Counted from the first letter of the stretch, positions 1-7,105 are shown. The stretch: 10,025 bases of DNA from Candidatus Falkowbacteria bacterium HGW-Falkowbacteria-2 (GCA_002841655.1 PHAH01000024.1:1-10025); one strand, 5' to 3'. The notes: generated by a model not told the origin, from the sequence alone. Program-made: numbers and translations.

Positions 1-1
1 G

Positions 2-808
2 ATGATTATTGGTACCGGTGCCCAGGGCGAAGATAACGCTTTCTTAAGCCGTGTTGTTAATGGTGAGCATCGCTCCGTTAGCCTTAAGTTTGGTGACACT
101 GTATTATTTTCATCTTCAGTTATTCCTGGAAATGAACGCTCCATTCAGAACTTAATGGATATGGTTGTCCGCCAAGGAGCCAAGGTTATTCATTATCGAA
201 TGCTTGATATCCACGCTGGTGGACACGCCAAAGCCGAAGATCTGAAATTAATGATGCGCTTAATTAAGCCTGAGTTCTTCATGCCCATCGAAGCTAATCA
301 CTATATGTTACGTGCTCACGCTGAATTAGCAGAACAAGTTGGTATTACTAAGGATAAAATATTTGTTGCTGATAACGGACAAGTTGTTTTGTTTCAGAAA
401 AATTCTCAAGGCCAGGCTGTTGGTTCTTTGACCAAAGAAAAAGTACCAACCGACTACGTCATGGTGGACGGTCTTGGTGTTGGCGACGTCTCCGAAGTTG
501 TGCTTCGTGATCGTTTAATGATGGCAGGAGACGGCATGATTGTTATTATCGCCACAATCGACGCGAAGACTGGAAACATCATTGGTAATCCCGATATTAT
601 TTCCCGCGGCTTCATCTATATGAAAGAAAGTCGTGATTTAATCGAAAAAACACGATCACGCGTGAAGAGTATAGTGAAGGATAAGAATCCAATGACTCCA
701 GCGGATGATGATTTTATTAAGAACAAAATCAGAAATGATGTCGGACAGTTCTTGTTCACCGCTACTAAGCGCCGACCAATGGTTTTGCCGGTAGTTATTA
801 AAGTCTAA
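2..808 (+). CDS. rnj: Ribonuclease J-type metallo-beta-lactamase RNase, C-terminal part (5' end outside window)
   Basis: This is the C-terminal 268 residues of an RNase J-family ribonuclease (beta-lactamase/beta-CASP fold), which degrades mRNA and trims rRNA in the cytoplasm. The frame is open at the window edge. The ATG at position 2 is internal, because the sequence begins within the conserved TG(S/A)QGE motif (residues 5-10). Other visible family motifs are the IPGNE segment (residues 41-45), the HAGGH metal-ligand motif (71-75), and the closing domain from SRGFIYM to TKRRPMVLP (about 202-262). The N-terminal HxHxDH metal site lies outside the window. One oddity is that the usual PVHGEYR motif, whose His is a zinc ligand, reads PIEANHY here (95-101), so Glu sits where His is expected. 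An intrinsic terminator follows 24 bases after the stop. The family assignment is secure, but RNase J1 and J2 roles cannot be separated. Confidence 0.93.
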   Translation: MIIGTGAQGEDNAFLSRVVNGEHRSVSLKFGDTVLFSSSVIPGNERSIQNLMDMVVRQGAKVIHYRMLDIHAGGHAKAEDLKLMMRLIKPEFFMPIEANHYMLRAHAELAEQVGITKDKIFVADNGQVVLFQKNSQGQAVGSLTKEKVPTDYVMVDGLGVGDVSEVVLRDRLMMAGDGMIVIIATIDAKTGNIIGNPDIISRGFIYMKESRDLIEKTRSRVKSIVKDKNPMTPADDDFIKNKIRNDVGQFLFTATKRRPMVLPVVIKV

Positions 809-832
809 AAAAACCTAAATTCAAACAAATAG

Positions 833-867
833 ACGGGAAGGGTCAATCTTGACTCTTTCCCGTTTTT
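833..867 (+). terminator. Intrinsic terminator after the RNase J gene
   Basis: The arms ACGGGAAGGGTCAA (833-846) and TTGACTCTTTCCCGT (849-863) pair over about 14 positions with one bulge and a wobble. The turn is tight, and a T5 run follows at 863-867. This is a typical rho-independent terminator. Confidence 0.85.
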
Positions 868-903
868 GTTATAAGATGAACGCAGTAAAAATGAATACTC
901 ACC

Positions 904-912
904 TGTTATAAA
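904..912 (+). promoter_or_regulatory. Possible extended -10 promoter for the S1 gene
   Basis: TGTTATAAA fits an extended -10 element (TGnTATAAT), but no convincing -35 box lies 16-18 bases upstream. The location, after a terminator and about 95 bases before the S1 start codon, suits a promoter that transcribes a long leader. It is a weak call on sequence alone. Confidence 0.35.
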
Positions 913-930
913 TTCTCTCAGATATATGGT

Positions 931-1000
931 TGTCGCCACGCGGGCGGGCCGGAGGTGGCTGAGGGGCTGTCCTGAAAGGGGCGGTTAAGTATCTTTTTTT
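931..1000 (+). promoter_or_regulatory. GC-rich, possibly structured leader of the S1 gene
   Basis: Positions 931-985 are about 75% G+C, in sharp contrast with the AT-rich flanks, and they code for nothing obvious. Candidate pairings are GCCAC (935-939) with GTGGC (955-959), or alternatively GTCGCC (932-937) with GGCGGT (980-985). A T7 run (994-1000) follows just before the start codon. Autogenous control of ribosomal protein S1 through its own leader is known in other bacteria. That this leader does the same is inference, and no known riboswitch was recognised. Confidence 0.4.
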
Positions 1001-1005
1001 GTTAT

Positions 1006-2250
1006 ATGTCTAAAGATCAATCACAGTCTAGCGTCTTCGCAGACTTGTTAGAAAAAGATGGAGTAAATGTCCCACAAGTTGGCGACATTATTAAGGGTAC
1101 AATTATCACGGCTTCAAAGTCTGAGGTAATCCTTGATATTGATGGTGTCTTAATGGGTGTCGTTCGTGGTCCAGAACTGTATGTTGAAGTAGATGAATAC
1201 GCACACCTCAAACCTGGTGATCAGGTAGAAGCGGCTGTCATTGAAGCAGAAAATGAATCCGGCCGTCTTGAATTGTCATTCCGCCAAGTTGGCCAGGAAA
1301 AGGCCTGGAACCAATTACGTGAATCATTCAAGGAAAGAACTACCGTTAAGATTCGCATCATCGATGCTAATAAGGGTGGTTTACTTGCTCGCTATTGTCA
1401 GATTAACGGCTTCTTGCCAGTTTCTCAGCTTGCTCCAGAAAACTATCCTCGCATCAGCGGCGGCGACAAGAGCAAAATCTTAGAAAAATTGAAGACTTTT
1501 GTTGGTCAGGAATTTGAAGTTAATGTCATCACTTTAAATGAAGATGAAAATAAGATCATCTTCAGTGAAAAGGATGTTTGGAATAAGAAACAGAAGCCAG
1601 CGCTTGATCGCTATAGCGTCGGCATGGTTGTTGATGGCCGCGTAACCGCTATTACCAGTTTCGGTGTCTTCTTGAATTTTGACGATGGTATGGAAGGCTT
1701 AATCCACATCTCTGAAATTGCTTGGCAGCGCATTGATTCACCAAGCGAACTCTTCAAGGTTGGTGATCATATCAAAGCTGAAATCGTCAGTATTGACGGT
1801 AGCAAGATTTTCTTAAGCTCCAAGAAACTACAGAAGGATCCATGGCAGGCAGCTAGTGCAAAATATAGCATTGGTCAGACTGTTTCAGGTTTGATTGTGA
1901 AAATCAATCCTTTCGGCTTATTCGTTAAGCTTGATGAAGAAATCCATGGACTCGCTCATATTAGCCAGTTAAGCATTGCTGCTAAAGATAAGATTGGCGA
2001 AATGTTCGCGGCTGGTGAAACCCGTGACTTCGAAATCGTTAGCATCTCTCCATCTGAACATCGTCTCGGCTTAAAGCTAGCGGACGAGGGTGGCGAAAAG
2101 GCTGCTCCAAAGAAGCGTGCTTCTAAGGCTAAGGCTGAAAAGGAAGAAGAAACTGAAGAGAAAGAAGAAAAGACTGAAAAAGAAACAAAGAAGGCTAAGG
2201 CTAAAGAAGAAAAGACTGAAGAGGTTAAGGAAGAAGATACTAAAGAGTAA
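1006..2250 (+). CDS. rpsA: S1 RNA-binding domain protein (ribosomal protein bS1 homologue)
   Basis: This 414-residue protein has four S1 (OB-fold) domains at about residues 25-93, 110-190, 204-273 and 287-358. The last two carry the classic pattern (SFGVFLNF...GLIHISEI and PFGLFVKL...GLAHISQL). Residues 362-414 form a low-complexity Lys/Glu/Ala tail. Four-domain S1 proteins are usual outside Proteobacteria, where E. coli S1 has six. S1 sits at the mRNA exit of the 30S subunit and helps capture and unfold mRNAs. That role would matter here because none of the window's starts has a visible Shine-Dalgarno motif (inference). The start gives a normal N-terminus ahead of domain 1, but no ribosome-binding site precedes it and a T-rich stretch is present instead. 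The gene stands alone between two terminators. An S1-domain regulator rather than a true bS1 is possible but less likely. Confidence 0.88.
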   Translation: MSKDQSQSSVFADLLEKDGVNVPQVGDIIKGTIITASKSEVILDIDGVLMGVVRGPELYVEVDEYAHLKPGDQVEAAVIEAENESGRLELSFRQVGQEKAWNQLRESFKERTTVKIRIIDANKGGLLARYCQINGFLPVSQLAPENYPRISGGDKSKILEKLKTFVGQEFEVNVITLNEDENKIIFSEKDVWNKKQKPALDRYSVGMVVDGRVTAITSFGVFLNFDDGMEGLIHISEIAWQRIDSPSELFKVGDHIKAEIVSIDGSKIFLSSKKLQKDPWQAASAKYSIGQTVSGLIVKINPFGLFVKLDEEIHGLAHISQLSIAAKDKIGEMFAAGETRDFEIVSISPSEHRLGLKLADEGGEKAAPKKRASKAKAEKEEETEEKEEKTEKETKKAKAKEEKTEEVKEEDTKE

Positions 2251-2271
2251 GAAAATACAGGCTCAGAATAT

Positions 2272-2302
2272 AAAGCGCTCCTCCATTTCGGGGGAGCGCT
2301 TT
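2272..2302 (+). terminator. Intrinsic terminator after the S1 gene
   Basis: A 13-bp stem pairs AAAGCGCTCCTCC (2272-2284) with GGGGGAGCGCTTT (2290-2302) with one wobble pair, around the loop ATTTC. The following T tract is short (TTTAGTCTT). The stem's A/T ends make it usable in both directions. Confidence 0.82.
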
Positions 2303-2306
2303 AGTC

Positions 2307-2335
2307 TTGCCAAAACCATCAATACGTTATATAAT
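2307..2335 (+). promoter_or_regulatory. Promoter of ftsH
   Basis: The -35 box TTGCCA (2307-2312) and the perfect -10 box TATAAT (2330-2335) are 17 bases apart, directly after the S1 terminator. The predicted transcript would start near 2342 and leave a leader of about 39 nt before the ftsH start. Confidence 0.82.
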
Positions 2336-2380
2336 AAGGGTTACGATACTAGATAAAAATGAGCCTATTTTCGAAAAAAT

Positions 2381-4216
2381 ATGAAAAGTTTATTTAAGAA
2401 TTTTGCCTTGTTTTTCCTTGTTTTTTTGGTAATTGCAGCGATATTTTCTGCCTTTTCCCAAATGAACGGGACTACCAAGGTCGGAATTGAGACCTTGATT
2501 TCGCAAATTGATCAGGAACAGGTTTCTTCCATGTCGGTTAGCGGTAATGAAATCGAGGTAACGCTCAAAGACGGCACAACTCAGACCGTTCAAAAAGAAA
2601 CCGGAGAAAGTCTGTCCACATTATTAAGCAATTTCGAAATCAGTGCTGAAAAACTTCAGGGAGTAGCCATCAACGTTGAAGAACCATCAGGCTTTAGTTA
2701 TTGGCTCGGTGCAATTTTGCCCTTCGCCTTGCCGTTAATAATAATCGGGTTACTATTTTTCTTCATGATGCGCAGTGCGCAGGGTATGAATTCGAAGGCA
2801 ATGAGTTTTGGTCAGTCTAACGCCAAGGAGTTTGATTTAGGTAATAAAGAAAAAATTACTTTTGCGGATGTGGCGGGTGCAAAGGAGGCCAAAGAAGAAT
2901 TGCACGAAGTGGTTGAGTTCTTACGTTTTCCACGTAAGTTTATCGATCTCGGTGCGCGTATCCCTCGCGGCGTCTTACTTCTCGGAGGTCCTGGCATGGG
3001 TAAGACATTGTTAGCTCGCGCTGTTGCTGGTGAAGCTGGCGTCCCTTTCTTTCATATGTCTGGCTCTGAGTTTGTGGAAATGTTTGTCGGTGTCGGCGCT
3101 TCTCGTGTCCGCTCCTTATTTCAAAAAGCTAAGAAACAGTCTCCTTGTATCGTCTTTATTGATGAAATTGACGCCGTCGGAAGACGTCGCGGTGCCGGTC
3201 TTGGTGGTTCCCATGATGAAAGAGAACAAACGCTAAATCAGATATTGGTTGAAATGGATGGATTTGAGGTAACGCAGAATGTCATTGTCATTGCCGCCAC
3301 TAATCGTCCCGATGTGCTTGATCCCGCTTTACTTCGCCCAGGTCGTTTTGATAGGCAGGTAGTAATTGATCGCCCCGACTTAAAAGATCGTGAAGAGATA
3401 TTAAAAGTTCATGTAAAGAAAAAGCCATTAGCTAAAGAAGTTGATTTAAAACGTATTGCTGAAAGAACACCTGGATTTTCCGGTGCAGATTTAGCAAACT
3501 TATTAAATGAAGCTGCTATTCTCACTGCCCGTGAGGACAAGAAAGTGATTGGCATGGAAGAATTATTTTCCGCAATCGAAAAAGTGATGATTGGTCCAGA
3601 ACGTAAAAGCCGTATTATTAATGATAAGGAAAAGAAAATCACTGCCTATCATGAAGCTGGCCACGCTGTGGTCGCTCACTTCTTACCAAATAGTGATCCT
3701 GTTCAGAAAGTCTCCATTATTGCTCGTGGTCAGGCTGGCGGATATACGTTAAAGGTTCCAACTGAAGACCGCTATTTCCAATCAAAATCCGATTTTGTCA
3801 ATGATATCGCCATTCTCTTGGCCGGACATTTAATCGAAAAGGAAGTGTTTGGGGAGGTCACTACTGGCGCTACTTCCGATTTACGGCGCGCTACCAGTGT
3901 TGCTCGCAGCCTCATTACCGATTACGGTATGAGTGACGTCCTGGGGCCGCGCACCTTCGGCCAAAAAGAAGAAATGATCTTCCTGGGCCGCGAAATTCAT
4001 GAACAAAGGGACTACAGTGAGAAGATTGCCGAGCAAATTGATCACGAAATTTATTCTTATATAAGCCAAGCTTCCGATAAAGCTTCAGCCATCCTCAAGG
4101 CTCAACGTGAAAAACTGGAAAAGGTCGTTGCCGCCCTTTTGGACAAAGAAACATTGGAAAAAGAAGAGTTTGAGGCCATCGTCGGCCCGGCAAGCCCAAG
4201 TCCCGCTCTTGCCTAA
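2381..4216 (+). CDS. ftsH: ATP-dependent zinc metalloprotease FtsH
   Basis: FtsH is a membrane-anchored hexameric AAA+ protease that extracts and degrades misfolded membrane proteins and some regulators. At 611 residues it has normal family length. Two transmembrane segments (about 7-25 and 107-130) flank the extracytoplasmic domain. The AAA module shows Walker A GGPGMGKT (202-209), pore loop MFVG (234-237), Walker [10 protein letters not shown] (256-264) and the second region of homology ending RPGRFDR (319-325). The protease module has the zinc motif HEAGH (424-428) and the distal Asp in [11 protein letters not shown] (D500). Every catalytic element is present. Walker A departs from the usual GPPGTGKT at two variable positions (G203, M206) but keeps GxxxxGKT. 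The start gives a short cytoplasmic N-terminus followed by the first membrane helix. There is no Shine-Dalgarno motif upstream. It has its own promoter and no gene partner. Confidence 0.97.
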   Translation: MKSLFKNFALFFLVFLVIAAIFSAFSQMNGTTKVGIETLISQIDQEQVSSMSVSGNEIEVTLKDGTTQTVQKETGESLSTLLSNFEISAEKLQGVAINVEEPSGFSYWLGAILPFALPLIIIGLLFFFMMRSAQGMNSKAMSFGQSNAKEFDLGNKEKITFADVAGAKEAKEELHEVVEFLRFPRKFIDLGARIPRGVLLLGGPGMGKTLLARAVAGEAGVPFFHMSGSEFVEMFVGVGASRVRSLFQKAKKQSPCIVFIDEIDAVGRRRGAGLGGSHDEREQTLNQILVEMDGFEVTQNVIVIAATNRPDVLDPALLRPGRFDRQVVIDRPDLKDREEILKVHVKKKPLAKEVDLKRIAERTPGFSGADLANLLNEAAILTAREDKKVIGMEELFSAIEKVMIGPERKSRIINDKEKKITAYHEAGHAVVAHFLPNSDPVQKVSIIARGQAGGYTLKVPTEDRYFQSKSDFVNDIAILLAGHLIEKEVFGEVTTGATSDLRRATSVARSLITDYGMSDVLGPRTFGQKEEMIFLGREIHEQRDYSEKIAEQIDHEIYSYISQASDKASAILKAQREKLEKVVAALLDKETLEKEEFEAIVGPASPSPALA

Positions 4217-4244
4217 AAACGAATATTTGACTATTATCGTTTTT
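4215..4244 (+). terminator. Weak AT-rich hairpin at the end of ftsH
   Basis: AAAAACGA (4215-4222) pairs with TCGTTTTT (4237-4244), and the T run forms part of the right arm. The stem overlaps the ftsH stop codon. It is AT-rich and its loop contains the -35 box of the next promoter, so it may be a weak terminator or a coincidence. Confidence 0.4.
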
Positions 4245-4254
4245 TGGCTATACT
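4227..4254 (+). promoter_or_regulatory. Promoter of rpmF-nusB
   Basis: TTGACT (4227-4232) and TATACT (4249-4254) are 16 bases apart, each one mismatch from consensus. The predicted start near 4261 gives a leader of about 63 nt before rpmF. The AT-rich tract just upstream could act as an UP-like element (inference). Confidence 0.72.
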
Positions 4255-4276
4255 AAAAGCAGATAAACTAAATAAT

Positions 4277-4300
4277 AGAGGAATTAGATTTAAATTCTCT
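4277..4300 (+). promoter_or_regulatory. Small hairpin in the rpmF leader
   Basis: AGAG-g-AATT (4277-4285) pairs with AATT-CTCT (4293-4300) around a 7-nt loop with one bulged G. The left arm holds AGAGGA, the only Shine-Dalgarno-like string in this leader, but it is about 40 nt from the start codon. A regulatory role is speculative. Confidence 0.3.
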
Positions 4301-4323
4301 ACATTACACAAAAAACTAAACAT

Positions 4324-4524
4324 ATGGCTAACCCCAAAAAAAGGAAATCTAGTAGCGCCGTCAGAACTAATCGTGCGCACCAAGCTTTAAAAAAGACCGC
4401 TTTGAATAAATGTGCTCAGTGTGGGAAGGCAAAGTTGCCTCACACTGTTTGTACTTTCTGTGGAACTTACCGCGGACGCCAGGTCTTGAAGGTTGCAACT
4501 GTAGCCGCTAAAGCAAAAAAATAA
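4324..4524 (+). CDS. rpmF: 50S ribosomal protein bL32
   Basis: This small basic protein of 66 residues belongs to the large ribosomal subunit. The N-terminus MANPKKRKSS matches the family's conserved start (MAxPKKRxS). Four cysteines in two CxxC pairs (C30/C33 and C43/C46) form the expected zinc ribbon, so this is the zinc-binding form. Length and motif spacing are typical. It is the first gene of a two-gene unit with nusB, which begins only 6 bases after its stop codon, so the two are probably co-transcribed. The start codon is fixed by the conserved N-terminus even though no Shine-Dalgarno motif precedes it. Confidence 0.95.
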   Translation: MANPKKRKSSSAVRTNRAHQALKKTALNKCAQCGKAKLPHTVCTFCGTYRGRQVLKVATVAAKAKK

Positions 4525-4530
4525 AACCCT

Positions 4531-5079
4531 ATGTCCAACCGTCACTTAGCCCGAACAATCGCTTTACAGACTTTGTTTGCCTGGGACTTTAACGGTAAGA
4601 ACGGAGATAGCACCGAGTCATTGATGCACGATAATTTTGAAAATTTCGCGCCTAACTTTGATGACGGTGGCTTTGTTCGTGATTTAGTGAAGGGAGTGAC
4701 CGATCATCTTCCGGAAATTGACGCTTTAATCGTTCGTTTTGCGACAGAGTGGCCGTTAGATCAAATCACCACAATTGACCGCAATATTTTGAGACTGGGC
4801 ATCTTTGAGCTTGTATATACTGAAATCCCACCGCGAGTTGCGATTAACGAAGCGATTGAAGTGGCGAAAAGTTTTGGTGGTGACGCCTCGGGTAAATTTG
4901 TAAACGGTGTATTAGGCGCTATATATAATGACTGGCCTGAAGAAGAAAAACGAAAACGCGATAACCATTGGGACAAGAAACAAGAGCAGGCCGGCGAGAC
5001 TGTTGCTGAAGAAGTTAAGGCGGAAGGTGAAGCTCCGACTGAAGATGTTTCTGATGCGCCGACGATTGAACAAGAATAA
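4531..5079 (+). CDS. nusB: Transcription antitermination protein NusB
   Basis: NusB binds boxA RNA together with ribosomal protein S10 (NusE) and lets RNA polymerase read through terminators, above all in rRNA operons. The all-helical NusB domain spans about residues 3-132 of 182. Conserved stretches are [16 protein letters not shown] (4-19), [13 protein letters not shown] (82-94), and [14 protein letters not shown] followed by [10 protein letters not shown] (103-131). Residues 135-182 form a charged extension rich in Glu and Lys that is absent from the E. coli protein of about 139 residues. Its job is unknown. The gene follows rpmF by 6 bases and ends at a clear terminator. The context is notable because a boxA-like site lies in the 23S leader about 2 kb downstream in this window. 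There is no Shine-Dalgarno motif. Confidence 0.93.
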   Translation: MSNRHLARTIALQTLFAWDFNGKNGDSTESLMHDNFENFAPNFDDGGFVRDLVKGVTDHLPEIDALIVRFATEWPLDQITTIDRNILRLGIFELVYTEIPPRVAINEAIEVAKSFGGDASGKFVNGVLGAIYNDWPEEEKRKRDNHWDKKQEQAGETVAEEVKAEGEAPTEDVSDAPTIEQE

Positions 5080-5095
5080 TATTGAATGATATATC

Positions 5096-5122
5096 GCCCG
5101 CGTTTTGACGCGGGCTTTATTT
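5096..5122 (+). terminator. Intrinsic terminator after nusB
   Basis: GCCCGCGT (5096-5103) and ACGCGGGC (5108-5115) form a perfect 8-bp GC-rich stem with a 4-nt loop, followed by TTTATTT (5116-5122). It separates rpmF-nusB from rnc-pilT. Confidence 0.9.
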
Positions 5123-5134
5123 AACAGTTGCGAA

Positions 5135-5167
5135 ACGACCTGGTCGCGCCTCCAAATGAGGAGTCGT
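5135..5167 (+). promoter_or_regulatory. Possible structured leader of the RNase III gene
   Basis: ACGAC (5135-5139) can pair with GTCGT (5163-5167), enclosing CCTC (5149-5152) paired with GAGG (5158-5161). A perfect 10-base palindrome, ACGATATCGT, follows at 5169-5178. In E. coli, RNase III cleaves a hairpin in its own leader to limit its expression. Whether this leader works the same way is inference. No convincing promoter was found between the nusB terminator and rnc. Confidence 0.35.
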
Positions 5168-5193
5168 GACGATATCGTTCCGTAAATAAATCT

Positions 5194-5886
5194 ATGCCCG
5201 AGCTGGCAAACTTACAAAAAATCTTAGGAATCAAATTCAAAAACACGAACATCTTGCGTCAGGCCATGGTGCACCGCTCCTATTTAAATGAACATCCAGA
5301 ATTTGCTGGTGGTCATAATGAACGTCTTGAGTTTCTAGGTGACGCGGTGTTAGAAATTGTTGTTACCGAACATCTTTACTTAAATTACCCAGATATGCCC
5401 GAGGGTGATTTAACGAATTGGCGGGCCGCCCTGGTTAATGCGAAAATGTTATACGTCATCGCTATGGAAATTGGTCTTGAAGACTATTTATATCTGTCAC
5501 GCGGGGAAGCTAAGGACAAAGACAAGAAATCAAGACATTATATTTTAGCGAATGCAGTGGAGTCACTGATTGGCGCAATTTATCTTGATCAAGGGCTACC
5601 ACGAGCTAAGAAATTTATCTCTGATCGCATCATCACTAAACTTCCGGAGATATTGAAGACGCAAGCATACCTAGATCCTAAATCCCGTTTTCAAGAACAG
5701 GCTCAGGAAAAGAGAGGTGTTACTCCGCGCTATGATATACTAGCTGAAGAAGGTCCTGATCATGCCAAGCTTTTTACGGTTGGTCTTTATTTGACAGATG
5801 AACTAATTGCGACGGGCCAGGGATCATCTAAGCAGGAGGCGCAAGTAGATGCCGCTGCTAAAGGTTTGAAATTACTTAATTGGTAG
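5194..5886 (+). CDS. rnc: Ribonuclease III
   Basis: RNase III is a double-strand-specific endoribonuclease that releases rRNAs from their precursors and processes mRNAs in the cytoplasm. At 230 residues it has family length. The catalytic domain carries the signature NERLEFLGDAVL (42-53), with E43 and D50 as conserved acidic residues. The second catalytic cluster reads ILANAVESLIGAIYLD (117-132). Here E123 matches the essential Glu, but the metal-ligand Asp of E. coli (D114) is Asn (N120). A double-stranded RNA-binding domain occupies about 161-230. The gene overlaps nothing upstream and is followed by pilT after 4 bases, so the two probably share a transcript. No Shine-Dalgarno motif precedes the ATG. 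The start is supported by alignment of the N-terminus (helix leading to the MVHRSYLNE motif). Confidence 0.96.
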   Translation: MPELANLQKILGIKFKNTNILRQAMVHRSYLNEHPEFAGGHNERLEFLGDAVLEIVVTEHLYLNYPDMPEGDLTNWRAALVNAKMLYVIAMEIGLEDYLYLSRGEAKDKDKKSRHYILANAVESLIGAIYLDQGLPRAKKFISDRIITKLPEILKTQAYLDPKSRFQEQAQEKRGVTPRYDILAEEGPDHAKLFTVGLYLTDELIATGQGSSKQEAQVDAAAKGLKLLNW

Positions 5887-5890
5887 AGCT

Positions 5891-6943
5891 ATGGATATTA
5901 AGAAAATACTAAGTGAAGCTGCTAAGCAAAAGGCCTCAGATATACATTTAGTTTTCGGCCTACCGCCAATGGTTCGCCATGACGGCGAATTAAAACCCTT
6001 TACGCTTGATGGCGCAGCACTTCCAGCTGTAGCTGATATTGATTTAGATCAGGCTGTAAAAGCCTTACTTGATGCGCCGCAACGTCAGCGTCTTCAAGAA
6101 GATCGTGATTTAGACGCTGCCGCTTCAATTGATCCTTATCGCTATCGCGTCAATTTCGCCTTTGATAGAGGTCACTTAAAAGTGGCAGCAAGAATCGTTG
6201 ACGATAGTAAGCCCACACTTGAAGAAATCGGCATGCCGGAGTCTGTCCGAGAATTATTAGATTTGCCTCAGGGTTTAATATTAGTAACGGGACCGACTGG
6301 TTGTGGTAAGTCAACGACTTTAGCGGCAATGGTCAATCACATCAACTCTACTCGCGCTGCTCATATCATTACTCTTGAGGACCCGATTGAATATCTATTT
6401 ACGTCTGATAAGAGCGTTATTTCACAGCGCCAACTTGGAGATGATATGACTTCCTTTGCCGAAGGATTGAAACACTCTCTTCGCCAGGATCCAAATGTGA
6501 TCATGGTGGGCGAAATGCGTGATTTAGAAACGATTGCGACGGCGATTACTTTAGCTGAGACCGGGCACTTGGTTTTAGCGACTTTACACACTTATAGCGC
6601 GGCGCAGACAATTGATCGTATTATTGATATTTTCCCGGCTCATCAACAAGGTCAGATTCGTTCTCAGCTTTCCATTATATTGAGCGCAGTAATTTCGCAA
6701 CGCTTGTTGCCACGATTGTCCGGGGGGCGGATTGCTGCTCGAGAAATCATGCTCCGAAATAATGCTATTGCTAATCTTATTAGGGAAAATAAGATTGCTC
6801 AAATCAAAACCGTGCTTGAAACCAACATCCAAAACGGTATGACTACGCTCGATCGTCATCTCAAGCAGCTATATCAGGCAGGTGAGATTGACAAGAGCAC
6901 AGCTCTTCAATATATGGAGGAATCCGGGTTTTTAGAGTCATAA
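5891..6943 (+). CDS. pilT: Type IV pilus retraction ATPase PilT
   Basis: PilT is a hexameric cytoplasmic ATPase that depolymerises type IV pili and so drives twitching motility, attachment and DNA uptake. At 350 residues it has typical PilT length and lacks the long N-terminal domain of the PilB/GspE assembly ATPases. Visible motifs are ASDIHL (15-20), Walker A GPTGCGKS (134-141), Asp box LEDPIEY (162-168), Walker B DPNVIMVGEMRD (200-211), His box GHLVLATLHT (225-234) and a C-terminal variant of the PilT AIRNLIRE motif, AIANLIRE (292-299). The GEMRDLETI string and that C-terminal motif favour PilT over PilB. The gene follows rnc by 4 bases with no Shine-Dalgarno motif. There is no strong terminator right after it, so its transcript may run into the rRNA leader. 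No other pilus gene is in the window. Confidence 0.93.
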   Translation: MDIKKILSEAAKQKASDIHLVFGLPPMVRHDGELKPFTLDGAALPAVADIDLDQAVKALLDAPQRQRLQEDRDLDAAASIDPYRYRVNFAFDRGHLKVAARIVDDSKPTLEEIGMPESVRELLDLPQGLILVTGPTGCGKSTTLAAMVNHINSTRAAHIITLEDPIEYLFTSDKSVISQRQLGDDMTSFAEGLKHSLRQDPNVIMVGEMRDLETIATAITLAETGHLVLATLHTYSAAQTIDRIIDIFPAHQQGQIRSQLSIILSAVISQRLLPRLSGGRIAAREIMLRNNAIANLIRENKIAQIKTVLETNIQNGMTTLDRHLKQLYQAGEIDKSTALQYMEESGFLES

Positions 6944-7007
6944 ATGCTTATTCCGAAAAACAAAAGACGGAAGCATATAATTTAGGCTTAAAATCGTTAA
7001 AATAAGC

Positions 7008-7042
7008 GGTATTTAAAGGGCTTGACATTATTTTTAAATACC
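7008..7042. repeat. Perfect 10-bp inverted repeat spanning the rRNA promoter
   Basis: GGTATTTAAA (7008-7017) and TTTAAATACC (7033-7042) are exact reverse complements separated by 15 bases. The centre of symmetry (7025) falls within the TTGACA -35 box, and the right arm ends one base before the -10 box. The geometry resembles an operator for a dimeric regulator. The arms are AT-rich, so chance cannot be excluded. Confidence 0.6.
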
Positions 7043-7049
7043 CTATAAT
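7022..7049 (+). promoter_or_regulatory. Perfect-consensus promoter of the 23S rRNA leader
   Basis: TTGACA (7022-7027) and TATAAT (7044-7049) match the sigma-70-type consensus exactly, with a 16-base spacer and an AT-rich upstream tract. Transcription would begin near 7056, about 337 bases before the predicted mature 23S 5' end. I found no comparable promoter between here and the 23S. Confidence 0.9.
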
Positions 7050-7091
7050 TGTAAACAGTTTTAAAAAATGCCTATGCGTATTTATTTTAGA

Positions 7092-7103
7092 GAGTGCAAA
7101 CTC
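7092..7103 (+). promoter_or_regulatory. boxB-like GNRA hairpin
   Basis: GAGT (7092-7095) and ACTC (7100-7103) pair around a GCAA tetraloop, a stable GNRA fold. Ribosomal antitermination regions of E. coli have a small hairpin (boxB) upstream of boxA, and here it lies about 20 nt before the boxA-like site. The naming is by analogy. Confidence 0.5.
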
Positions 7104-7105
7104 AA

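Noticed and set aside
849..875. Promoter TTGACT...TATAAG overlapping the RNase J terminator
   Set aside because: The spacer is only 15 bases and TTGACT is the terminator's right arm. The extended -10 at 904 is better placed for the S1 gene.
951..985. Resemblance to the 5' half of a serine tRNA (GGAGGTGGCTGAG then CTGAAAG)
   Set aside because: There is no T arm, no acceptor pairing and no proper anticodon stem (C instead of U at position 33), so it is at most a chance similarity or a remnant.
2090..2356. Lys/Arg/Leu-rich reading frame overlapping the S1 tail
   Set aside because: It is an out-of-frame reading of the GAA/AAG-rich tail codons, contains the S1 terminator and resembles no protein family.
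6944..6981. Second, upstream rRNA promoter (TATAAT at 6976-6981) and a pilT terminator (ATGCTT/AAGCAT)
   Set aside because: The -10 box has only a poor -35 (TTCCGA) at 19 bases, and the hairpin has a bulged stem with no T run.
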